Below, piece by piece: positions 1 to 7,672 of a DNA stretch of 64,000 nucleotides. Origin of the DNA: Tenacibaculum pacificus. GTDB taxonomy: Bacteria > Bacteroidota > Bacteroidia > Flavobacteriales > Flavobacteriaceae. The notes under the pieces were generated by a model. That model was not told the origin of the DNA. It searched no databases and was given only the letters and a program-made list of their open reading frames with translations. How positions within the stretch are numbered: position 1 is the first letter of the stretch; every line of letters starts with the position of its first letter. The position numbers and the translations under genes were made by a program. The DNA is taken from positions 281,001 to 345,000 of the forward strand of contig NZ_CP115917.1 in the NCBI RefSeq assembly GCF_027941775.1, written 5' to 3'.

Positions 1-450
<450 letters not shown>

Positions 451-489
451 TTCAATTAACAATTAATAATAATTAATTCTATTGAAATT

Positions 490-783
490 ATGTTTTTAGA
501 AATTGTAACTCCAGAAGCGATCTTGTTTTCGTCAAAAGTAGATTCTGTTACTGTACCAGGTGTTAATGGTGAATTTCAAATGTTAACTAATCACGCAGCT
601 GTTGTGTCTATTTTAACAAAAGGAACTATAAAAATACAAGTACATACACAAGATCATTTAATTTTTGATGATTTACATGAAAGTATTGTAAGTTTACCAG
701 AAGATAATAAGGTTTTAACCTTAACTATTAAATCAGGAACTTTAGAAATGAAAGATAATAAGGCAATTATTCTAGCAGATTAA
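490..783 (+). CDS. atpC: F1Fo ATP synthase subunit epsilon (short form)
   Basis: A 97-residue protein starting MFLEIVTPEAILFSSKVDSV, matching the N-terminal beta-sandwich domain of the epsilon subunit (VPGVNGEFQMLTNHAAVVSIL is the family signature). The C-terminal helical hairpin of longer epsilon subunits is absent; a single-domain epsilon is common in Bacteroidota. It couples the central stalk to the c-ring and would be co-transcribed with atpD. A strong terminator follows 22 bp after the stop, so this is the last gene of the operon. Confidence 0.93.
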   Translation: MFLEIVTPEAILFSSKVDSVTVPGVNGEFQMLTNHAAVVSILTKGTIKIQVHTQDHLIFDDLHESIVSLPEDNKVLTLTIKSGTLEMKDNKAIILAD

Positions 784-805
784 TTACTTATAAAGTCATA
801 AAATT

Positions 806-838
806 AAAAAGCCAAACGTAATGTTTGGCTTTTTTTTA
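806..838 (+). terminator. Intrinsic terminator after atpDC
   Basis: AGCCAAAC and GTTTGGCT arms (810-830) enclose a 5-nt loop and run into eight T residues. It closes the ATP synthase operon. Confidence 0.9.
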
Positions 839-869
839 TTTTATAAAATAGTTTTATTTTTATTTTAAG

Positions 870-877
870 TATCTTTG
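870..877 (+). promoter_or_regulatory. TAnnTTTG -7 element before tatA
   Basis: TATCTTTG ends 2 bases before the first ATG (880) and 5 before the second (883). In Bacteroidota transcription starts a few bases after this element, so the transcript may begin at or inside the start codon (leaderless or nearly so). No clear -33 TTG is seen. Confidence 0.6.
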
Positions 878-879
878 TA

Positions 880-1164
880 ATGATGAATGTAACGTTTTTA
901 TTTATAGGAGGTCCAGAGATTTTTGTAATCGTCTTAATAGTTGTAATGTTTTTTGGTGCAGATAAAATTCCTGAAATAGCCCGAGGCTTAGGAAAAGGTA
1001 TCCGTCAGGTTAAAGATGCAACCAATGATATTAAAAAAGAAATTAATAATAGTACAAAAGATAGTGGTATAAATACCGATATTGTAGAAGACATCAATAA
1101 AGAAGTAACAAAAGTTAAAGACAATATTGATGACTTAACAGGTCCTATAAAACGTCAGTTTTAA
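880..1164 (+). CDS. tatA: Sec-independent (twin-arginine) translocase TatA/TatB-family protein
   Basis: A 94-residue protein with one N-terminal membrane segment (about residues 5-25, IFVIVLIVVMFFGADKIPEI), the conserved FG and KIPE..RGLGKG hinge, an amphipathic helix (IRQVKDATNDIKKEI) and a charged soluble tail. This is the TatA/E topology; TatA oligomers form the protein-conducting part of the Tat pathway in the inner membrane. Two consecutive ATG codons exist at 880 and 883; promoter spacing favours the second. tatC is not in the window. The gene meets the O-methyltransferase gene tail to tail with 2 bp between stops. Confidence 0.88.
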   Translation: MMNVTFLFIGGPEIFVIVLIVVMFFGADKIPEIARGLGKGIRQVKDATNDIKKEINNSTKDSGINTDIVEDINKEVTKVKDNIDDLTGPIKRQF

Positions 1165-1166
1165 AA

Positions 1167-1808
1167 TTACTTTACACGACTGATAGTTAATCCATCACGG
1201 ATTGGTAGTAAAACTGTTTCTACACGAGAATCTTCATTTAATTTTTTATTATACTCTAAAAGAATTTTTGTATCAATATCTTTTGGATTAAGTTCCTCTA
1301 CAACTTTACCACTCCAAAGTACATTGTCAGATAAAATAATTCCACCAGAATTCATTTTATCAATAATTAAATCGAAATAGTTTAAGTAATTAGATTTATC
1401 AGCATCAATAAAAACTAAATCAAATTTAGTTTCCATTGTAGGAATAATATCAATAGCATTACCTACATATTGTTTAATTTGATTTTTGTAAACTGATTTT
1501 TCAAAATATTTAGATTGAAGTCCTTCTAACTCTTCATTTTTATCAATAGTATAAAGTATTCCATCATTACTTAATCCTTCTGCCAAAGAAAGTGCAGAAT
1601 ATCCTGTATAAGTACCAATTTCTAAAATTGATTTAGGTTGAATTAATTTAGAAATCATAGATAAAACTCTACCTTGAAAAGCGCCGCTTAACATTCTAGG
1701 ATTTAATACTTTTTGCCAAGTTTCTTTGGTTAATTCCTGTAATATTTTAGGTTCTTTTTGTGAGTGATTAACAACATAAGTGTCAATTTTTTCTGGAAGA
1801 AAGTGCAT
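1167..1808 (-). CDS. Class I SAM-dependent O-methyltransferase (caffeoyl-CoA OMT-like family)
   Basis: A 213-residue cytosolic enzyme of the Methyltransf_3 / caffeoyl-CoA O-methyltransferase-like family. The SAM-binding motif I is ILEIGTYTGYSALSLAEGL; FIDADKSNYLNYFD and LSDNVLWSGKV carry the acidic residues that in this family bind a divalent metal and position the substrate hydroxyl. The natural substrate of the bacterial members is generally unknown, so only the reaction class is called. A TACCTTTG element lies 17 bases upstream of the ATG, suggesting its own promoter separate from the sigma-factor operon behind it. Confidence 0.87.
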   Translation of the reverse strand: MHFLPEKIDTYVVNHSQKEPKILQELTKETWQKVLNPRMLSGAFQGRVLSMISKLIQPKSILEIGTYTGYSALSLAEGLSNDGILYTIDKNEELEGLQSKYFEKSVYKNQIKQYVGNAIDIIPTMETKFDLVFIDADKSNYLNYFDLIIDKMNSGGIILSDNVLWSGKVVEELNPKDIDTKILLEYNKKLNEDSRVETVLLPIRDGLTISRVK

Positions 1809-1824
1809 GGTTATAATTTTACAT

Positions 1825-1832
1825 CAAAGGTA
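1825..1832 (-). promoter_or_regulatory. TAnnTTTG -7 element before the O-methyltransferase gene
   Basis: On the minus strand this reads TACCTTTG, 16 bases from the start codon at 1808. No -33 TTG at ideal spacing. Confidence 0.5.
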
Positions 1833-1868
1833 TAAAAAAACCAATTCCTATTATGTTATAAAATAAAA

Positions 1869-2129
1869 TTAATGTAGTTGATGTAGTTGTTCTTTTATTT
1901 TATCTTTATCTTCTTTTGATAAACATTTAATTTCATTTTTACAATTACTAGCTTTCATTTTAAAAATAGCTGACATTTTACGGTTTTGTTTTGAATATAA
2001 AGAACAAAATTTACAATTTAATAAATGTAAGTTTAGTTGTATTTTTTCATAAAAAGAAGCTTCATTATATTGTGCTTTATCACATATATTAGTAGCTTGT
2101 TCACATGTTATTTTAGTTTTTTTAAACAT
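1869..2129 (-). CDS. Small Cys/His protein, probable zinc-containing anti-sigma factor
   Basis: An 86-residue hydrophilic protein translated 6 bp after the ECF sigma gene. The arrangement Cys-x6-Cys then HLLNCKFC recalls the H-x3-C-x2-C core of ZAS-type anti-sigma factors, and there is no membrane segment, so it would be cytosolic. Position directly behind a sigma factor supports a role in holding or releasing that sigma factor, for example in response to oxidants or metals. The anti-sigma function is inferred from context and the Cys/His pattern; it could also simply be a small zinc-binding protein. Confidence 0.6.
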   Translation of the reverse strand: MFKKTKITCEQATNICDKAQYNEASFYEKIQLNLHLLNCKFCSLYSKQNRKMSAIFKMKASNCKNEIKCLSKEDKDKIKEQLHQLH

Positions 2130-2135
2130 TATATT

Positions 2136-2708
2136 TTACTTATTAAACCAATTTTTTTCTACACAAGCTCTTAATTGAGTTCTAGCTCTGTGGATAATTA
2201 CCCATAGATTTGACGGAGTAATATCTAATTCCTTACAAATTTCTTCAGTTTCAAACTCTTGAATAGTTTTCATTTTAAAAACCATAGCATATTTTTCAGG
2301 AAGTTTACTGATACATTGCTCTAATTGAGTTTTTAATTCTTCGTTTTCAATATTTTTTTCTACTTCATTACCCCAAGATTGTGGAATTCGTTCTTCAATC
2401 CAATTTCCTTCTTGTTCTCCATTATCATAAAAACTCATTCTAATTTCAGCCTTTCCTTTATTAGAGTTTATTTTTCTATAATAATCAATTATTTTTCGTT
2501 TTAATATTGAAATTAACCAAGTTCTTTCAGTTGATTTTCCTTGAAAGTTTTTGGCAGATTTAAGACCTGCAAAAAATGTTTCTTGAACTAAGTCTTTAGC
2601 TATATTACTATCACTTACACGTACAGAGGCATAATTAAATAAATAATCAGCATAATCATCTACCCATTTATTGGGGTCTAAAGTGTTCAATTTTTTAGTC
2701 TGGTTCAT
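2136..2708 (-). CDS. ECF-family RNA polymerase sigma-70 factor
   Basis: A 190-residue sigma factor with region 2 at the N-terminus (AKDLVQETFFAGLKSAKNF followed by RTWLISILKRKIIDYYRK) and region 4 at the C-terminus (LEQCISKLPEKYAMVFKMK then a helix-turn-helix EICKELDITPSNLWVIIHRA). Regions 1.1 and 3 are missing, as in extracytoplasmic-function factors. It directs core RNA polymerase to a small regulon, unknown here. It is the first gene of a two-gene operon with the Cys/His protein, and a TACATTTG element 5 bases before the ATG suggests a near-leaderless transcript. Confidence 0.92.
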   Translation of the reverse strand: MNQTKKLNTLDPNKWVDDYADYLFNYASVRVSDSNIAKDLVQETFFAGLKSAKNFQGKSTERTWLISILKRKIIDYYRKINSNKGKAEIRMSFYDNGEQEGNWIEERIPQSWGNEVEKNIENEELKTQLEQCISKLPEKYAMVFKMKTIQEFETEEICKELDITPSNLWVIIHRARTQLRACVEKNWFNK

Positions 2709-2713
2709 TAGAT

Positions 2714-2721
2714 CAAATGTA
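2714..2721 (-). promoter_or_regulatory. TAnnTTTG -7 element before the ECF sigma gene
   Basis: TACATTTG on the minus strand, ending 5 bases before the ATG at 2708. No -33 TTG at the expected distance. Confidence 0.5.
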
Positions 2722-2878
2722 AGTTTTTTTTTATTTATATAAAATTTAAATATATTGAATGAATTTAAGAATAAAAAAAATAGTTAAATAAAGATAATAA
2801 TAACTGAATTGTAATTTTTATTTAACAGATTATTCAATAAAATAATTGCGTATTTTTACAGTCTAGAAAATTTAAAAA

Positions 2879-3698
2879 ATGTCAGTAGCCAAAAAACAAT
2901 ATAAAAGAGTAACAACAAAATCATTAGTAGATATGAAGGCAAATGGAGAGAAAATCTCTATGCTTACTGCTTATGATTATACGATGGCAAAAATTGTAGA
3001 TGGAGCAGGAATTGATGTAATTTTAGTGGGAGATTCTGCATCAAATGTAATGGCGGGTCAGTGAAACTACTTTGCCAATTACACTTGACCAAATGATTTA
3101 TCATGCAAGTTCTGTAATACGTGCTATTGAACGTTGTCTAGTGGTAGTTGATTTACCTTTTGGTACTTATCAAGGAAATTCTAAAAATGCTTTAGATTCA
3201 GCAATTAGAATAATGAAAGAATCTGGAGGACATGCTGTAAAATTAGAGGGAGGAAGTGAAATAGCTGAGTCAATATCTAGAATATTAACCGCAGGGATTC
3301 CTGTAATGGGGCATTTAGGATTAACGCCACAATCTATCTATAAATTTGGAACTTATACGGTTAGAGCTAAAGAAGAAGAAGAAGCTGAAAAGTTATTACA
3401 AGATGCTAAATTATTACAAGAATTGGGCTGTTTTGCTTTGGTATTAGAAAAAGTTCCCGCAGCTTTAGCAACAAAAGTAGCCGAAAGTTTAACTATACCT
3501 GTCATCGGAATTGGAGCAGGTGGCGGTGTAGATGGGCAGGTTTTAGTAACTCATGATATGATTGGAATGACTCATGAATTTAATCCTCGTTTTTTACGTA
3601 GGTATTTAGATTTATATACAGAAATGACAGGAGCTTTTGAAAATTACATTGCTGATGTAAAATCAAAAGACTTTCCAAACGAAAAGGAACAATATTAA
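2879..3698 (+). CDS. panB: Ketopantoate hydroxymethyltransferase, interrupted by a +1 frameshift
   Basis: PanB adds a hydroxymethyl group to 2-oxoisovalerate in pantothenate/CoA synthesis. Residues 1-60 (to [11 protein letters not shown]) read in one frame to a stop at 3062-3064; the rest ([45 protein letters not shown], terminal DFPNEKEQY) reads in the next frame to 3698. Removing one base near 3061 (CAGTGAA to CATGAA) restores the conserved GHETTLPIT link and a full-length ~272-residue enzyme. Everything else is intact and conserved, so a consensus error or very recent mutation is likelier than a decayed gene. If the frameshift is real the enzyme is inactive. A terminator follows. Confidence 0.93.
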
Positions 3699-3704
3699 TT
3701 ACAT

Positions 3705-3733
3705 AAGCCTTCTTTTTAGAAGGCTTTTTTTAT
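3705..3733 (+). terminator. Intrinsic terminator after panB
   Basis: AAGCCTTCT / AGAAGGCTT (3705-3726) with a TTTT loop, followed by a T tract. It separates panB from the GTG-started dehydrogenase gene. Confidence 0.88.
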
Positions 3734-3743
3734 TTAAAACAGC

Positions 3744-4682
3744 GTGAAAATACTGCACTTAGATTCAAATCACGAATTACTTTTAAATCAATTAAACGAT
3801 TTAGGTTTTGTTAATGAAGAAGATTATACAGCATCAAAAGAAATAATAGAAGCTAAAATTAATCAATATGATGGAATTATTATCCGAAGTAGATTTACTA
3901 TTGATAAACAGTTTTTAGACAAAGCAACGAATTTAAAATTTATCGGAAGAGTAGGAGCAGGACTTGAAAATATAGATTGTGAATATGCGAATCAAAAAGG
4001 AATTCATTTAATTTCAGCTCCTGAAGGAAATAGAAATGCGGTTGGTGAACACGCTTTAGGAATGATATTATCACTTTTTAATAAATTTAGAAAAGCAGAT
4101 AATGAAGTTAGAAATGGTAAATGGTTACGAGAAGATAACAGAGGAATTGAACTAGATGGAAGAACTGTTGGTTTAATTGGTTACGGAAATATGGGGAAAT
4201 CATTTGCAAAAAAATTAAGAGGTTTTGATGTAAAAGTACTTTGTTATGATATTAAACCTAATGTTGGCGATGAAAACTGTACACAAGTTTCTTTAGAAGA
4301 ATTACAACAAAAAGCTGATGTTTTAAGCTTACATACCCCTCAAACAGCATTAACTAAAAATATGATTGATGCCAATTTTATCAATGCTTTTTCTAAGCCA
4401 TTTTGGTTAATTAATACGGCAAGAGGAAAATCAGTAGTTACTTCGGATTTAGTGACAGCCTTAAAATCATCAAAAATTTTAGGAGCAGGTTTAGATGTGT
4501 TGGAATATGAGAAAAAATCTTTTGAAAACTTATTTGTAAATCAAGATATGCCCGAAGCTTTTCAATATTTAATAAAGGCAGATAATGTTTTATTATCTCC
4601 TCATGTTGCAGGTTGGACGGTAGAAAGTAAACAAAAATTAGCGCAAACTATTGTTGATAAAATAAAGACTATTTTTTGTTAG
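3744..4682 (+). CDS. D-2-hydroxyacid dehydrogenase, 3-phosphoglycerate dehydrogenase-like
   Basis: A 312-residue NAD-dependent dehydrogenase. The substrate domain (IIIRSRFTIDKQFLDKA) is followed by the Rossmann motif VGLIGYGNMG near residue 140, the LINTARGKSVV stretch with the substrate Arg, and the catalytic His in LLSPHVAGWT. SerA oxidises 3-phosphoglycerate in serine synthesis, but the length lacks the C-terminal ACT domain of long SerA forms, so another 2-hydroxyacid is possible. The start is GTG at 3744 because no in-frame ATG lies nearby and the N-terminus MKILHLDSNH fits the family. It begins 10 bp after the panB terminator. Confidence 0.85.
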   Translation: MKILHLDSNHELLLNQLNDLGFVNEEDYTASKEIIEAKINQYDGIIIRSRFTIDKQFLDKATNLKFIGRVGAGLENIDCEYANQKGIHLISAPEGNRNAVGEHALGMILSLFNKFRKADNEVRNGKWLREDNRGIELDGRTVGLIGYGNMGKSFAKKLRGFDVKVLCYDIKPNVGDENCTQVSLEELQQKADVLSLHTPQTALTKNMIDANFINAFSKPFWLINTARGKSVVTSDLVTALKSSKILGAGLDVLEYEKKSFENLFVNQDMPEAFQYLIKADNVLLSPHVAGWTVESKQKLAQTIVDKIKTIFC

Positions 4683-4772
4683 ATGCTATTAATAATTATT
4701 AAAGTTAAATCTTTTTTAATATATTTATAAAAGATTAATTTTTGATAGATAAACAAGCTAAATAAAAATAAA

Positions 4773-5105
4773 ATGGAAGAAAATAATAATATTTCAAAAG
4801 AAAATCTAAAAGAAAAAGCATCAGAATTTGCTGGAAAAGCAAGTGAACACGTTGCTGATGCAATGGAAGATGTAAAAGCAAAAGTAGGTGAAGTTTTATC
4901 AGATGAAACAGTTCAAGATATCAAAAATAAAGCCACTGAATTTGCTGATGATGCCAAAGAAGCTTTAGAAGAAGTATCTGAAAAAGCATCAGAATTTGCA
5001 ACTAAAGCAAGTGAAGAGCTTGCCGATTTTGCAGAAGATGCTCAAGAAGAATTTAAAGAAGCTACTGCAAAAGCTAAAAAATATATTAAAGATTTATTAG
5101 ATTAG
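4773..5105 (+). CDS. LEA/YtxH-like repetitive amphipathic helical protein
   Basis: A 110-residue, highly charged protein without Cys or Trp, built from imperfect repeats of the form KASEFAxKASE (residues ~13-25 and ~70-82) and KNKATEFADDAKEALEE. The 11-residue-like A/K/E periodicity resembles late-embryogenesis-abundant and apolipoprotein-type helices, often grouped with YtxH or CsbD-type stress proteins. No signal peptide or membrane segment, so presumably cytosolic. Function unknown; desiccation, osmotic or envelope stress protection is the usual guess. It ends at a bidirectional terminator shared with convergent bioB. Confidence 0.7.
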   Translation: MEENNNISKENLKEKASEFAGKASEHVADAMEDVKAKVGEVLSDETVQDIKNKATEFADDAKEALEEVSEKASEFATKASEELADFAEDAQEEFKEATAKAKKYIKDLLD

Positions 5106-5107
5106 TA

Positions 5108-5145
5108 ATAAAAAAAGCATCGTTTATATAAACGATGCTTTTTTA
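5108..5145. terminator. Bidirectional terminator between the LEA-like gene and bioB
   Basis: AAGCATCGTTT / AAACGATGCTT with an A tract before and a T tract after, so it can serve both convergent genes. Confidence 0.88.
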
Positions 5146-5163
5146 CTTCAAAAAGTATATTTA

Positions 5164-6265
5164 TTATTGTTTACGTAATTCTAAAGCTTCTTGCTTTTTT
5201 TCTTCGTTACGTTCAATTTTATGTTCAGGTCTTGTCCATTTAGGTTTTTCACCTAAGTTTTCAAAAGCAGAATCTTTTGCTTCTACAGTTTGTGGTTGTA
5301 CCTTTTTTGTAAAAGGCTTCTGAGGATTTAAACCTAACATTTTAAACATTTTCATGTCTTCATCAACATCAGGATTTGGTGTTGTTAATAATTTATCACC
5401 AGCAAAAATAGAATTTGCACCAGCAAAGAAACACATTGCTTGTCCTTCTCTACTCATTTGCGTTCTTCCTGCAGATAAACGAACCTGAGTTTCAGGTAAA
5501 ACAATACGAGTCGTAGCTACCATACGTATCATATCCCAAATTTCAACAGGTTTTTGGTCTTCTAAAGGAGTTCCTTCAACAGCAACTAAAGCGTTAATTG
5601 GTGTAGATTCTGGTTGAGGACTTAAAGTAGATAAAGCCACTAACATTCCTGCTCTATCTTCTGCATTTTCACCCATTCCAATAATTCCACCCGAACAAAC
5701 AGTTACATTTGTTTTACGTACGTTGCTAATCGTATCTAATCTATCTTGATATCCTCGAGTAGAAATTACTTCTTTATAATATTCTTCCGAAGAATCTAAA
5801 TTATGATTATATGCATATAAACCAGCTTCGGCTAAACGTTGTGCTTGATTTTCAGTAACCATACCTAAAGTACAGCAAACCTCCATATCCAATTTATTTA
5901 TGGTTCTAACCATGTCTAAAACTTGGTCAAATTCAGGACCATCTTTTACGTTTCTCCAAGCAGCACCCATACAAACACGAGAACTTCCGCTCGATTTAGC
6001 TCTTAAAGCTTGTGCTTTTACTTGACGTACTGACATTAAATCATTTCCATCAACATTCGTATGATAACGTGCCGCTTGCGGACAGTATCCACAATCTTCC
6101 GAACAGCCACCAGTTTTTATAGATAACAATGTAGAAACCTGTACTACATTAGGGTCAGTGACTTTTTCTATGAATCGTTGCAGCTTCATATAAAAGCTCC
6201 ATTAAAGGTTTATTATATATTTCAAGAACTTCTTCTTTCGTCCAATTATGTCTTACTTCACTCAT
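5164..6265 (-). CDS. bioB: Biotin synthase, interrupted by a +1 frameshift near the N-terminus
   Basis: Radical-SAM enzyme that inserts sulfur into dethiobiotin. The Cys-x3-Cys-x2-Cys motif is GGCSEDCGYCPQA; later landmarks include SRVCMGAAWRN, YNHNLDSSEEYY, VCSGGIIGMGE and RLSAGRTQM, with a charged C-terminal tail as in other flavobacterial BioB. The intact reading from 6189 lacks a proper N-terminus. Upstream, from ATG 6265, the minus strand encodes MSEVRHNWTKEEVLEIYNKP and onward to EAATIHRKSH, then shifts frame at about 6157; deleting one base gives HRKSHDPNVVQV and a normal 366-residue BioB. It has its own upstream promoter element, separated from the rest of the bio operon by a hairpin repeat. 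Confidence 0.94.
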
Positions 6266-6288
6266 AAAAATCAAGTTATTTGTAATGT

Positions 6289-6296
6289 CAAAAATA
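6289..6296 (-). promoter_or_regulatory. TAnnTTTG -7 element before bioB
   Basis: TATTTTTG on the minus strand, 23 bases before the restored bioB start at 6265; it supports both that start and independent transcription of bioB. Confidence 0.5.
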
Positions 6297-6322
6297 AAAA
6301 AACTAATTGTCTTTCTATTTAT

Positions 6323-6420
6323 TTTTAGAAGCTATTTCCTGCTTTCACTACTCGCTTTTTTTATTTTTTAAAAAAGAAAAATAAAAAAGAGCTCAAACAA
6401 GCCGTTCAATCAGGGCTAAA
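6323..6420 (-). repeat. Dispersed intergenic hairpin repeat, copy 1
   Basis: On the minus strand it runs from TAGCCCTGATTGAA, through GTTTGAGCTCTTTTTT, an A/T-rich loop and AAAAAAAGCGAGT, to GCAGGAAATAGCTTC. Three close copies occur at 39967, 52525 and 59437. The ends (CCC..../...GGG) and the central T6/A6 arms can pair. It is the most diverged of the four and lies between the ketosynthase and bioB genes. Confidence 0.85.
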
Positions 6421-6441
6421 CTTCTTAATTAAATTTATAGT

Positions 6442-7602
6442 TTATTTTTTAATATTTTGTGCTGATATTAATACAGAAACAGCATTTCCGCCAAAACCAA
6501 CAGCATTTACTAAAATATTTTTTATTTTTTTAGGATGATTTTGTTTTTCAGCAAACGGAACTTCAATAACTTTCTGATGTTGTAATATCAGTATTGCTAA
6601 TTCTAAACTAAGTAATCCAGAAGTACCAAAAGTATGTCCGACTTTCCATTTATTGGTGGTTAAAAAAGGTTTTTTATCGCCAAAAACTGCATGAATCGCA
6701 TTAATTTCAGATAAGTCACCTTTAATAGTTCCAGGAGCGTGCATTACAATAGCATCAATATCATCCATAGAAATATCAGCTAAAGCCATTTTCATAGATT
6801 TTTGAAAACAGTCGGCATTTGCAGTAACCGATGTATTATGTTTTAAAACTTCCGTAGCAAAACCGATGCCTTTAATAAGTGCGATTGCATTTTCTTGAAC
6901 ACCTTTTTCTAAACAAAAAACAGCAGCAGCTTCACCCAAAACCATGGTGTTTTTCTGTTTATCTAAATCAAAAGCTTTACAAGGATATTCATCTGTTTCT
7001 TTCGAATAGACTTTTAAAGCTTGCATTTGTGCGATAGTAAAATCGGTTAAAGAAGCTTCACTAGCACCAATCATAAATTTTTCTGACATACCAGATTGTA
7101 ACCAAGCAATTCCATTTAATAACGAATGTAAACCCGTAGAACAAGTAATAGAATGCGAAATTTCAGGACCATTTGATTGTAAATCGTGTGCAATCCAAGA
7201 CGAAATATTTCCTAAAGTAGTGGTTGGCGAACTTAAAGTTGCCGATTTTCCTGTTTCTAAAAACTCTTTATGATATTTTTCAAACAAAGAAGTTGCACCT
7301 CTTGACGAGCCAATATTAATTCCAAAGTTATCTTCTGATGTCCAGTTTGTTTTTTCAATTGCTTTTCGAGCAACATAAATTGTATATAAAACCGAATCAT
7401 CTAAACTTTTGTATTTATTATCTGAATTTCTGATAATATCAATTGCTTGTTTATCTTCATCAGTTAAGCTTCCTGTCCAAACAGTTTCTTTTAAACTTAG
7501 AAAATGTTTTTGGTTTAGATAATTCTCCCAAATTTGATTAGCATTACTACCTAAGGCAGAAACTGAAGCAAAAGAGGTAATAGAAATAGGTTGTTTCAAC
7601 AC
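6442..7602 (-). CDS. FabF-like beta-ketoacyl-ACP synthase of the biotin operon
   Basis: A 386-residue KAS I/II-type condensing enzyme. The catalytic triad is visible as Cys in SITCSTGLHSLLNG, His in DAIVMHAPGTIKGD and His in KWKVGHTFGTSGLLSLE; IGSSRGATSLFEKYH and VNAVGFGGNAVSVLI are further family motifs. It is somewhat shorter than housekeeping FabF (~412). Its place between bioA and bioB suggests that it makes or extends the pimeloyl chain used by BioF, a step for which no bioC, bioH, bioG or bioW gene is present nearby. That role is inferred from context; a general fatty-acid role is the alternative. Confidence 0.85.
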   Translation of the reverse strand: MLKQPISITSFASVSALGSNANQIWENYLNQKHFLSLKETVWTGSLTDEDKQAIDIIRNSDNKYKSLDDSVLYTIYVARKAIEKTNWTSEDNFGINIGSSRGATSLFEKYHKEFLETGKSATLSSPTTTLGNISSWIAHDLQSNGPEISHSITCSTGLHSLLNGIAWLQSGMSEKFMIGASEASLTDFTIAQMQALKVYSKETDEYPCKAFDLDKQKNTMVLGEAAAVFCLEKGVQENAIALIKGIGFATEVLKHNTSVTANADCFQKSMKMALADISMDDIDAIVMHAPGTIKGDLSEINAIHAVFGDKKPFLTTNKWKVGHTFGTSGLLSLELAILILQHQKVIEVPFAEKQNHPKKIKNILVNAVGFGGNAVSVLISAQNIKK

Positions 7603-7615
7603 ATAAAAATTTTGA

Positions 7616-7623
7616 CAAAAATA
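7616..7623 (-). promoter_or_regulatory. TAnnTTTG -7 element before the ketosynthase gene
   Basis: TATTTTTG on the minus strand, 13 bases before the ATG at 7602, in the 70-bp gap after bioA. A possible internal promoter of the bio operon. Confidence 0.4.
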
Positions 7624-7672
7624 AAGGTAAAATCAAGTATTATGAAATAAATCTATTAAATAACCAAAGGTT

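Noticed and set aside
2879..3698. panB and six other frameshifted genes as evidence of genome decay
   Set aside because: Each has one single-base lesion only, no further stops or loss of conserved residues, and several genes are normally essential; error or very recent change fits better.
6323..6420. Hairpin repeats as ordinary terminators
   Set aside because: The four copies are longer than terminators, share sequence outside the stem, and one lies between divergent genes where no transcript ends.
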